Below, one piece after another: positions 1 to 5,248 of a stretch of DNA of 6,111 nt. Position 1 is the stretch's first letter, and each line of letters starts with the position of its first letter. The translations under genes were made by a program, and so were the position numbers. The DNA comes from JACRBK01 sp964427955 (GTDB lineage: Bacteria; Chloroflexota; Anaerolineae; Aggregatilineales; Aggregatilineaceae), in NCBI GenBank assembly GCA_964427955.1, contig CAYRWY010000362.1:1-6111 (forward strand). Reading direction: 5' to 3'. A model generated the notes under the pieces. That model was not told where the DNA came from, did not search any database, and saw only the letters and a list, made by a program, of their open reading frames with translations.

Positions 1-82
1 GGTGTCCACGGTGGATGCTCCACTCAAGCCCCAGGTGGGGATGAGTCTGGTCAGCTTGGTGCGACACCGCGCAGCGGAGTGA
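1..82 (+). CDS. Probable C-terminal end of an upstream gene (partial)
   Basis: In the second reading frame the window opens in the middle of a continuous coding stretch that ends at a TGA at 80-82. The 26 visible codons read like a normal protein tail, with VDAPLKPQVGMSL followed by a basic RHRAAE end. The stop lies 14 nt before the ATG at 97, and the Shine-Dalgarno of the next gene sits in between, which is a typical operon junction. That spacing is the main support. The fragment is too short to assign to a family. Frame 1 is also open here, in phase with the next gene, so an alternative is that this DNA is simply untranslated leader. Confidence 0.45.
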   Translation, partial: VSTVDAPLKPQVGMSLVSLVRHRAAE

Positions 83-84
83 GC

Positions 85-90
85 AAGGAG
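85..90 (+). promoter_or_regulatory. Ribosome binding site that fixes the start at 97
   Basis: AAGGAG lies six nucleotides before the ATG at 97, an optimal spacing. It argues against the in-frame GTG at 79, whose six extra codons would be read through this site and would put charged residues ahead of a signal peptide that is already complete from the ATG. Confidence 0.8.
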
Positions 91-96
91 ATTACC

Positions 97-1341
97 ATGC
101 GGTCTCAGAGGAAAATCACGCTGTTGGTCATGGTGGGCGTACTGCTGCTGGTGGCTGCCCCGATCCCACTTGCCGTTCACGCGCAGCCTTCGCGTACCGC
201 TGCCGACGATCCTTTCGGGAAGCTGCTGGCGATGGTCCCCAACGACGAGATCGGTCATGGCGAATTCACCGAATTGGCCTATACCAACTACCGGGCGTTG
301 GCTGAAGCGTGGGAGGTTAGCGGGCTGACCTACGATGATGTGCTGAATGGAACCGGCAACAGCGCGCTTTGGCTGACTCTCACCGCGGCTTCCGACACGC
401 TGACAGTAGAAAACACGCCCGCGTTTTTCGCCGGGATGCAGGATGCCTTGGGCTTTACGATGCTAAATGTTGACCAGGCGGTGTGGTATGGTTGGCCTCC
501 CCTTCATGGTTATGTGGTTGTTGGCAATTTTGACCTGGACGCCGTCCGCGCGGCGCTGGACTTGCGCGGTTTTTCCCCGACCAAGATGAATGATATAGAA
601 ATGTGGTGCGGAGAAACAGGCTGTGATCACGGTAAAGAACAGAACTTCCAGCAGGTGAATTCTGCCAATATTTTCGGGGGGAGGCTGGGGCGATCAGAAC
701 CCATTGCGCTTCTTCCGGGCTTACTGCTGGATTCTCCCTCACTCGATACCCTGGGCGGCCTGATCGGCGTTCAAGTTCAACAACAGTCCTCCCTGCTGGA
801 CGTGGCGGATTACCGCGCTTTCTTAGAAACCATCACCGCCCAGGGTACGGTGCTCGAAGCTTATACGGTCAACCCTAATCTGATTTACACCTGGGAGCAG
901 TTCCCACTCCCGTCAGACCGGCGTGATCGGGTCATTGCTTCGGTCAAAGCGTTTGGCGAGCTGCCCGTCTACAAGTTCGTCGGGATGGCTCATGTCTGGA
1001 ATGACGGCGAATTTTACGCTGAGATTATCTTGTTATACGACGACGTAACAACCGCCGAGATCGCATCTCAAGAGGTCTATACCCGGCTGGCCCATGCTAT
1101 GCCGATGTCGTCAGGAAGCTACCAGAGTTATCAGGAGCAGTACGCGCAGGCCGCCAGCGGCGAGCTTTTGCCCCCGACCGTGATTGAAGGCCAGGGGTAT
1201 GCCGCAGCGGTGGTGGGGTGGCGCTGGGATCGGCCCGCAGGTGAGGTGGAGGTTCAAAACCCATACCGCTTGTTGAGAGCTTCGATCTTGCACCGTGATG
1301 TGTATTACTTGGGCACGAATTTTGTGCTGCCAGAGCAGTAA
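97..1341 (+). CDS. Exported protein of unknown family, 414 aa
   Basis: I do not recognise the family. From the ATG at 97 the product begins with a textbook signal peptide: MRSQRK, a hydrophobic core at residues 8-26, and a likely cleavage after VHA (residue 29, before QPSR). No later membrane segment is evident, so the mature protein is probably released or held outside the membrane; the mature N-terminus is Gln, so it is not a lipoprotein. The mature part has mixed alpha/beta character. A Cys171-X4-Cys176 pair in WCGETGCDHG could form a disulfide, followed by a Gly-rich stretch near FGGRLGRSEP (193-202). Aromatic residues are frequent near the C-terminus (GWRWDRP 374-380, VYYLGTNF 402-409). 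The middle of the gene is visibly less GC-rich than the downstream cluster. It may share a transcript with the gene ending at 82. The stop is TAA. Confidence 0.88.
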   Translation: MRSQRKITLLVMVGVLLLVAAPIPLAVHAQPSRTAADDPFGKLLAMVPNDEIGHGEFTELAYTNYRALAEAWEVSGLTYDDVLNGTGNSALWLTLTAASDTLTVENTPAFFAGMQDALGFTMLNVDQAVWYGWPPLHGYVVVGNFDLDAVRAALDLRGFSPTKMNDIEMWCGETGCDHGKEQNFQQVNSANIFGGRLGRSEPIALLPGLLLDSPSLDTLGGLIGVQVQQQSSLLDVADYRAFLETITAQGTVLEAYTVNPNLIYTWEQFPLPSDRRDRVIASVKAFGELPVYKFVGMAHVWNDGEFYAEIILLYDDVTTAEIASQEVYTRLAHAMPMSSGSYQSYQEQYAQAASGELLPPTVIEGQGYAAAVVGWRWDRPAGEVEVQNPYRLLRASILHRDVYYLGTNFVLPEQ

Positions 1342-1441
1342 GGGACCCAGGGCTGGCACATGGCCACCGCTGCGTTATACTTCGCATGAGTAATATGCAA
1401 CTTTCAACGTTCATCATCTGCCCATTCCAGGCGTAGCTCCC

Positions 1442-2164
1442 ATGCCTATTCCCAAATCTCTCTACCGTGACCAGGCCGACTCGTATGAGCGGCTGGTCGT
1501 GCACGAAGACTACCAGCACCGGCTGCTCCCGGCGCTCGCCCAACTGTGCCCCCTGGACGGCGCGGAAGTGGTCGAGCCAGGCGCAGGCACAGGCCGGGTC
1601 ACCCGCCTGCTGGCCCCGCAGGTGCGCCGGATACGCAGCTTCGACGCTTCGCCGGGGATGCTGCGCGTGGCCCGCCGTGCGCTGCACGAGGCCGGGCTGC
1701 GCAATGTGCGGCTGGCGGTGGCAGATAACCGCGCCCTGCCGGTCGCTACGGCGTCCGCTGATCTCTGCCTCGAAGGCTGGAGCGTGGCCCAGATGATCGC
1801 CTGGGAGCGCGACACCTGGCGCGACATAGCCCGCCGGGTGCTGGACGAAATGCGGCGGGTGGTGCGGCCCGGCGGCACCGTGATCCTGATCGAAACGCTG
1901 GGCACCGGCAGTGCCGAACCGCGTCCCCCCTCGGAGTGGATGGCGGAGTTGTATCACTATTTTGAGACCGAGGGCGGTTTTGCTCGCACCTGGGTCCGGA
2001 CCGATTTTCTTTTTGCGTCGGCAGCGGAAGCTCACGATCTGGTCGGCTTTTTCTGGGGTGAGGAAATGGCCCGGGCCATGTTGGCCCAGGCCGTGCCAGG
2101 CGAGGGGGACCGCGTGATCGTGCCCGAATGTACCGGTATTTGGTGGCGTCATGAAATGGCTTGA
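1442..2164 (+). CDS. Class I SAM-dependent methyltransferase, 240 aa
   Basis: This is a soluble cytoplasmic methyltransferase of the UbiE/Methyltransf_11-like type. The SAM-binding motif I is VVEPGAGTGRV (residues 43-53), followed by the acidic end of strand 2 at FDAS (Asp68), which should bind the ribose hydroxyls. VADNRALPV (93-101) gives the Asp95 position that usually contacts adenine. The strand-4 region is ADLCLEGWSVAQM, and VVRPGGTVILIE (140-151) is the characteristic post-motif III segment. The length is normal for a single Rossmann-fold enzyme. The C-terminal third (WMAELYHYFE to GIWWRHE) is rich in Trp, Phe and Tyr and probably shapes the acceptor pocket; the substrate is unknown. 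The Shine-Dalgarno before the ATG is weak (AGG about 10 nt upstream). The 3' end overlaps the next gene by 14 nt in another frame, suggesting translational coupling. Motif I has Glu-Pro where Asp-Leu-Gly or similar is commoner, which is tolerated in the family. Confidence 0.9.
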   Translation: MPIPKSLYRDQADSYERLVVHEDYQHRLLPALAQLCPLDGAEVVEPGAGTGRVTRLLAPQVRRIRSFDASPGMLRVARRALHEAGLRNVRLAVADNRALPVATASADLCLEGWSVAQMIAWERDTWRDIARRVLDEMRRVVRPGGTVILIETLGTGSAEPRPPSEWMAELYHYFETEGGFARTWVRTDFLFASAAEAHDLVGFFWGEEMARAMLAQAVPGEGDRVIVPECTGIWWRHEMA

Positions 2165-3296
2165 TTTTTTTCGCGAACACAACGACGAGATTATTCAACT
2201 GCTCAAGGAACTGGTCATCCGCGAGTCGCCGACGACCGATAAGCGGGCGGTAGACGCGCTGGGCGCTTTCGTCACGGAGCAGCTTCAAACGACGGGCGCG
2301 CGGGTGACCACCTTCCCGCGACGCGACGTCGGCGATCTGATTTATGCCGTGTGGAACGACGGCGCGCCGGGCAAGCCGATCCTGATGATGGGCCACCTCG
2401 ACACCGTCTGGCCGGTGGGCACGCTGGAAAAAATGCCGCTGTGGGAGAGCGGCGTCCGGCTGTACGGGCCGGGCGTGCTGGACATGAAGGCCGGGATCGC
2501 GCTGATCATCAAGGTGATGGGACTGCTCAATCTACATGGCGAAATGCCCCACCGCCCGGTTTGGGCGCTGTTCACCACCGACGAGGAGCGCGGCAGCATC
2601 CACGCCCACGAGCTGATCGAGAAGATCGCGCCGTCGGTCGGGCTGTCGCTGGTGCTCGAACCGGCCACGCAAGGGGAGATGGTCAAAACGTCGCGGCGCG
2701 GCACGGCCCGCTACACGGTCAAGATCGAGGGCGTGCCCGCGCATTCCGGCGAAGAACCCGAAAAAGGGATCAACGCCATCCACGAAGCCGCTCACCAGAT
2801 TCTGCGCATCATCGAATGGGATTCCCCGGAGCGTGGCAACTCGGTGACGGTCAACCTGATTCACGGCGGCACGGCGCAGAACATCATCGCGCCCAATGCC
2901 GAGTTCACCGTCGATATGCGTTTCACCCGCCACGAAGAAGTCGAGCGGCTGGTCGATCTGATCACCCACCTGACGCCGGTGATTCCGGGGATTCGGATGT
3001 CGGTGCAGGGCGGCATCTGGCGTCCGCCGATGGAGCGCAACGAGGTCATGATCCGGACCTATGACCAGATCGCGCGGCTGGCGGGGCAGTTGGGCCTGCC
3101 GATGGGCGAGGAACTGACGGGCGCGGGCAGCGATGCCAACTTCACCGCGGCGCTGGGCATTCCCACGATGGACGGGCTGGGCGCGCGCGGCAGCGGGATG
3201 CACGCCGAAAACGAGCACGTGATCGTCACCAGCCTGCCCCGGCGGGCGGCGCTGCTGGCGAGTATTCTGCAAAACTGGGTGATGGAGGACGAGTAG
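2151..3296 (+). CDS. M20-family metallopeptidase (glutamate carboxypeptidase-like), 381 aa
   Basis: This is a di-zinc amidohydrolase of the M20/M25/M40 family, closest in motif pattern to carboxypeptidase G2. Such enzymes remove C-terminal amino acids or deacylate N-acyl amino acids. By analogy the metal ligands are His82 (in GHLDTVWP), bridging Asp111 (GPGVLDMKAG), Glu146, Glu170 (LVLEPA) and His351 (GMHAENEHV). Glu145 in TDEERGS is the expected general base, and Asp84 is the conserved HxD partner. The dimerisation/lid domain is inserted at about residues 180-295 and carries His198 (PAHSGEEPEKG), which normally contacts the substrate of the other subunit. All key positions are intact and the length is typical. 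No signal peptide is seen, so it should be cytoplasmic, unlike secreted carboxypeptidase G2. GGTGG about six bases upstream and the 14-nt overlap support the ATG at 2151. Its paralogue starts at 5249. The exact substrate is not predictable. Confidence 0.95.
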   Translation: MKWLDFFREHNDEIIQLLKELVIRESPTTDKRAVDALGAFVTEQLQTTGARVTTFPRRDVGDLIYAVWNDGAPGKPILMMGHLDTVWPVGTLEKMPLWESGVRLYGPGVLDMKAGIALIIKVMGLLNLHGEMPHRPVWALFTTDEERGSIHAHELIEKIAPSVGLSLVLEPATQGEMVKTSRRGTARYTVKIEGVPAHSGEEPEKGINAIHEAAHQILRIIEWDSPERGNSVTVNLIHGGTAQNIIAPNAEFTVDMRFTRHEEVERLVDLITHLTPVIPGIRMSVQGGIWRPPMERNEVMIRTYDQIARLAGQLGLPMGEELTGAGSDANFTAALGIPTMDGLGARGSGMHAENEHVIVTSLPRRAALLASILQNWVMEDE

Positions 3297-3299
3297 GCC

Positions 3300-4028
3300 A
3301 TGCCCGATCCCGCCCAGGCCATCTACGACCGGCTGTGGGAGGACGCCCGCGCCGCCTTCCGCCAGGGCCAGGTCAAGCTCGATCCCTATCTGCGCGACCG
3401 TGCCTCCGACCTCCGGCGCGGCATGACGCTGATTGTCCGGCCCGCGGACGACGTGATCGCGCGCCTGGCCGATCTGCTGGACCGGCTGCGCGCGCTCGTG
3501 CCCGGCCAGCACTGCTATCGCCCCGACGAACTGCACCTGACGCTGCTGGCGCTGATCAACGCGGTGCCGGATTTCGACCTGGACGCCGTGCCGCTGGACG
3601 CCTACCGCGCCGTGCTGGACGATCTCCTGCCGCGCGTGCGCCCCTTCGACCTGTGTTTTACCGGCGTCTCGGCCAGCCCGGATACGGTGTTCGCCTGCGG
3701 ACACTCGCCGGATGGCGCGCTCAACGCCCTGCGCGATGCGCTGCGCGAGCGCCTGACGGCTGCCGGGTTGGGCGGGACGCTCGACCGCCGCTACCGGATC
3801 GTCACGGCGCACAGCACCATCCTGCGCTTCCAGTCCGCGCCGGCGCATTTGCCCCGTTTGGTCGAATATCTGGAGTCCGTGCGATCTCTCGATCTCGGCG
3901 CGTTCACGGTGCGCGAGATCGAGTGGGTGACGAACGACTGGTACCTGTCGCACGACCGGGTGCGCGTGCTGGGGCGGTATGCGCTGGGGGTTCAGGGGCG
4001 GACAGGCCTTGAGAACCAGGATTTTTGA
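3300..4028 (+). CDS. 2H phosphoesterase / 2'-5' RNA ligase-like protein, 242 aa
   Basis: Two H-x-T-hydrophobic signatures identify the 2H phosphoesterase superfamily: His79-Leu-Thr81-Leu in ELHLTLLAL and His171-Ser-Thr173-Ile in TAHSTILRF. In LigT/ThpR and related enzymes the two histidines act as acid and base on 2'-5' or 2',3'-cyclic phosphodiester bonds. Their separation of 92 residues fits two lobes of the bilobal fold, and LCFTGVSASPDTVFA between them resembles the usual strand leading to the second lobe. The N-terminus has about 40 residues of charged helical sequence ahead of the first core strand (GMTLIVRP), making it longer than typical ThpR. The C-terminal strand is IEWVTNDWYLS. The ATG lies 3 nt after the peptidase stop, with GGAGG at 3284-3288 inside the peptidase gene, so the two are almost certainly one transcript. 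The substrate could be RNA ends, a cyclic nucleotide or a small metabolite. No transmembrane segment is present. Confidence 0.82.
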   Translation: MPDPAQAIYDRLWEDARAAFRQGQVKLDPYLRDRASDLRRGMTLIVRPADDVIARLADLLDRLRALVPGQHCYRPDELHLTLLALINAVPDFDLDAVPLDAYRAVLDDLLPRVRPFDLCFTGVSASPDTVFACGHSPDGALNALRDALRERLTAAGLGGTLDRRYRIVTAHSTILRFQSAPAHLPRLVEYLESVRSLDLGAFTVREIEWVTNDWYLSHDRVRVLGRYALGVQGRTGLENQDF

Positions 4029-4113
4029 GGGACAATTTTCATTTTTCAAGGCAGGGCGCGGCAAGCTGCGCTCAATAGGCGTCAACTTAAGTGTCTGATC
4101 TCCTATTGTAGGG

Positions 4114-4236
4114 AAAAAAAACGACCTCACCCCTCACCCCTCTCCATCAGAAAACGATGGAGAGGGGCATCAGCGCCTCGGTTTTCTCCCCCTCTCCATT
4201 GGGCTTTTCGAATGGAGAGGGGGCCGGGGGGTGAGG
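4114..4236 (-). terminator. Possible intrinsic terminator of the minus-strand gene
   Basis: Read on the minus strand, the palindrome closes with GGGGTGAGG, then TCG, then eight T (complement of 4121-4114). A GC-rich stem directly before a U tract is the layout of a Rho-independent terminator. It would act about 100 nt past the TAA of the secreted-protein gene. The outer stem needs long-range closure, and the nearer 11-bp hairpin (4137-4167) is 15 nt from the U tract, so the geometry is not ideal. Confidence 0.5.
4125..4236. repeat. Nested palindromic element with two internal hairpins
   Basis: The outer arms are CCTCACCCC (4125-4133) and GGGGTGAGG (4228-4236), exact reverse complements. Inside lie two perfect hairpins sharing a CCCCTCTCCAT core. 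The first is CCCCTCTCCAT/ATGGAGAGGGG (4137-4147 and 4157-4167, 9-nt loop). The second is CCCCCTCTCCATT/AATGGAGAGGGGG (4188-4200 and 4211-4223, 10-nt loop). The left outer arm is duplicated with a 7-bp period (4125-4133 and 4132-4140). Elements of this look are scattered between genes in many GC-rich bacteria, including Chloroflexota; that is recollection, not a search result. It could be a non-autonomous repeat or a structured RNA. Confidence 0.8.
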
Positions 4237-4262
4237 CCGGGACAAAGCCGTGATGGCCTCAC
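4231..4262. repeat. 8-bp inverted repeat overlapping the palindrome's right arm
   Basis: GTGAGGCC (4231-4238) and GGCCTCAC (4255-4262) are exact reverse complements with a 16-nt loop. The left half reuses six bases of the palindrome's right outer arm, so the two stems exclude each other in a folded RNA. Confidence 0.6.
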
Positions 4263-4294
4263 AAAACCTTAAATTGACGCACATAGGGCTGACT

Positions 4295-4312
4295 ACTGAT
4301 AACTGTCCACTG
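4295..4312. repeat. Short heptameric ACTG periodicity
   Basis: ACTG occurs at 4295, 4302 and 4309, exactly seven bases apart, with variable bases between (ACTGATA, ACTGTCC, ACTG). A degenerate fourth unit may precede it (GCTGACT from 4288). It looks like a decayed short tandem repeat. Three units are too few for certainty. Confidence 0.35.
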
Positions 4313-4339
4313 TTCCCTATTTCCAGGGGGCGAGAGGCG

Positions 4340-5158
4340 TTATTTCGACACCGCCCCGGAACGAGACTCCTTGACCGCGCTGATCGTGATCTTCACCGGG
4401 ATCGAGCTGTCGTCATACACGAAGGACTGGAAGCTCTGGTTCACGGTCAGGAGGTAGATCGTCTCGGCGTCGAGATCCACGTTGAGCACCCCGCTGCGGG
4501 CGCCGGAGGTCTCGTTCAGGTCGAACATCGACCAGTTGTCGGACACGCGGAGCAGCTCGATCTGCGCGCGGAGATCCCCGGCGGGCTGCTGGAAGCTGAC
4601 GGCCCACGTCACCGCTTCTGCCGGGAACAGGACGTACAGATTCGGCAGATCCTTGGCGGTGTCGGCATAGACCGTGACTTCGACCGAGTCCCCGGCCTGG
4701 AGGATCGTGGCCGCATCGACCTTCATCACATAATCGCCATAATTGGCGTCCGGGTCACAGGTCAGGTTCCAGTTGCCGAAAGGAGCCGCGTTGTCGTCCT
4801 GGCTGGTGTAAAACGACGTGGTGACGACCGCGACGGTATAGTCCCCGTCGGCGGGAATCTGGGCCACCAGCCCGGCGTTGAATCCGATCCGGTCGTCGTT
4901 CGACGCCAGGATCGCGCCGCTGCTGTCCATGAGAGCCAGGGCCGGATCGAGACCGTACGTGCCGGGCTTGGTGGCGGCCTCGACGACGACAATCTCACCG
5001 GCCTGGGCCTGGAAGGTGTAGCGGTGCACGCAGTCGGTGGCCGTGAGGGTACCCTCGACCCACTGGCCGCGTGCCAAGGCTCCACCCCCCTGGGCCTGGA
5101 CCATCATCACCGGCGGCAGCAGGGTCACGATCAGAACGAGTATCCAAAGTTTACGCAT
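4340..5158 (-). CDS. Secreted beta-rich protein with PPC-like domain, 272 aa
   Basis: Starting at the ATG whose complement is 5156-5158, the product has a clear signal peptide: MRKLW, a hydrophobic core to about residue 20, and likely cleavage after VQA (22, before QGGG). Residues 30-115 resemble bacterial pre-peptidase C-terminal (PPC) domains: GQWVEGTLTATD, then HRYTFQAQAGE, a VVEAAT strand, LDPALALMDSSGAILASNDD (71-90), and GDYTVAVVT. PPC domains are beta-sandwich modules usually attached to secreted enzymes, but none is attached here. Residues 150-262 appear to be a second beta domain (AGDSVEVTVYAD; ETIYLLTVNQSF). Cys43 and Cys134 could form a disulfide. The mature protein is acidic. GGGAGGA just upstream supports this start; a TTG 12 bases earlier is in frame but lies across the ribosome-binding region. 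The gene is convergent with the 2H gene and divergent from the second peptidase. Specific role unknown; an extracellular binding or surface role is a guess. Confidence 0.85.
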   Translation of the reverse strand: MRKLWILVLIVTLLPPVMMVQAQGGGALARGQWVEGTLTATDCVHRYTFQAQAGEIVVVEAATKPGTYGLDPALALMDSSGAILASNDDRIGFNAGLVAQIPADGDYTVAVVTTSFYTSQDDNAAPFGNWNLTCDPDANYGDYVMKVDAATILQAGDSVEVTVYADTAKDLPNLYVLFPAEAVTWAVSFQQPAGDLRAQIELLRVSDNWSMFDLNETSGARSGVLNVDLDAETIYLLTVNQSFQSFVYDDSSIPVKITISAVKESRSGAVSK

Positions 5159-5161
5159 AGA

Positions 5162-5168
5162 TCCTCCC
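5162..5168 (-). promoter_or_regulatory. Ribosome binding site for the minus-strand secreted protein
   Basis: On the minus strand GGGAGGA lies three bases before the ATG at 5158, as GGGAGGATCT-ATG. It is a strong Shine-Dalgarno, slightly close to the start. It rejects the in-frame TTG at 5170, which would start at the very edge of this site. Confidence 0.75.
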
Positions 5169-5176
5169 AAAGCAAT

Positions 5177-5204
5177 TTGATGCGAAGTCCATTTAGGCTA
5201 TTAT
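5177..5204 (+). promoter_or_regulatory. Candidate sigma-70-type promoter for the second M20 peptidase
   Basis: TTGATG (5177-5182) and TATTAT (5199-5204) are separated by 16 bp and match the -35 and -10 consensus at four and five positions. The expected start near 5211 would give a leader of about 38 nt ending with GAGG (5241-5244), four bases before the ATG. Confidence 0.5.
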
Positions 5205-5205
5205 A
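5200..5205 (-). promoter_or_regulatory. Candidate -10 element for the minus-strand secreted protein
   Basis: The complement of 5200-5205 is a perfect TATAAT about 41 bases upstream of the minus-strand ATG. No good -35 hexamer is found at 16-19 bp spacing, and a TG lies two bases before the hexamer rather than one, so an extended -10 is only approximate. It overlaps the plus-strand -10 almost completely. Confidence 0.45.
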
Positions 5206-5248
5206 GACAGGAACATAGTTTCTACGATTTTTACACATTCGAGGTCTT

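Larger units (their letters stand above)
4029..4339. other. Convergent intergenic region, 311 nt
   Basis: This separates the stop codons of the plus-strand 2H gene and the minus-strand secreted-protein gene. It holds a weak six-pair hairpin with a CAAG loop at 4056-4071, an A8 tract at 4114-4121, a nested palindrome at 4125-4236, a further 8-bp inverted repeat reaching 4262, and a short 7-bp periodic stretch at 4295-4312. I find no convincing gene in it. No T-rich tract follows any hairpin on the plus strand, so I see no intrinsic terminator for the 2H gene. Confidence 0.8.

Noticed and set aside
1..68. GGTGTC/GACACC inverted repeat (1-6 and 63-68)
   Set aside because: Six-base matches at this distance are expected by chance, and the interval is probably the coding end of the upstream gene.
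79..96. GTG at 79 as start of the exported protein
   Set aside because: The AAGGAG at 85-90 would lie inside the coding region, and the ATG at 97 already gives a complete signal peptide with ideal spacing.
1371..1396. AT-rich TTATAC and TAATAT hexamers as a promoter of the methyltransferase operon
   Set aside because: Neither has a credible -35 hexamer at 15-18 bp spacing. A promoter in this 100-nt gap is plausible but cannot be placed.
1386..1436. 16-codon open frame between the exported protein and the methyltransferase
   Set aside because: No ribosome binding site precedes it and the peptide (MSNMQLSTFIICPFQA) has no feature beyond chance. A leader peptide cannot be excluded but is not supported.
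1097..2182. Minus-strand open frame of 361 codons
   Set aside because: It is antisense to the methyltransferase and the end of the exported protein, with low-complexity Pro/Arg/His composition and no recognisable motif.
4056..4071. GCGCGG-CAAG-CTGCGC hairpin as terminator of the 2H operon
   Set aside because: The stem has six pairs with one G-U, and what follows is TCAATAGG and not a T tract.
2532..4130. Long minus-strand open frame of 532 codons
   Set aside because: It runs antisense to the M20 and 2H genes, both of which have intact catalytic motifs. Its translation is dominated by Arg, His, Gln and Pro, as expected of an antisense shadow in GC-rich DNA.
4125..4236. The repeated hairpins as a CRISPR array
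   Set aside because: There are only two related hairpins enclosed in an outer stem, with unequal short loops and no regular repeat-spacer pattern; no cas gene is in the window.
4250..5206. Plus-strand open frame of 318 codons
   Set aside because: It is antisense to the signal-peptide-bearing minus-strand gene, which has a strong ribosome binding site. The plus-strand translation is rich in Arg, His, Gly and Asp, with no domain signature.
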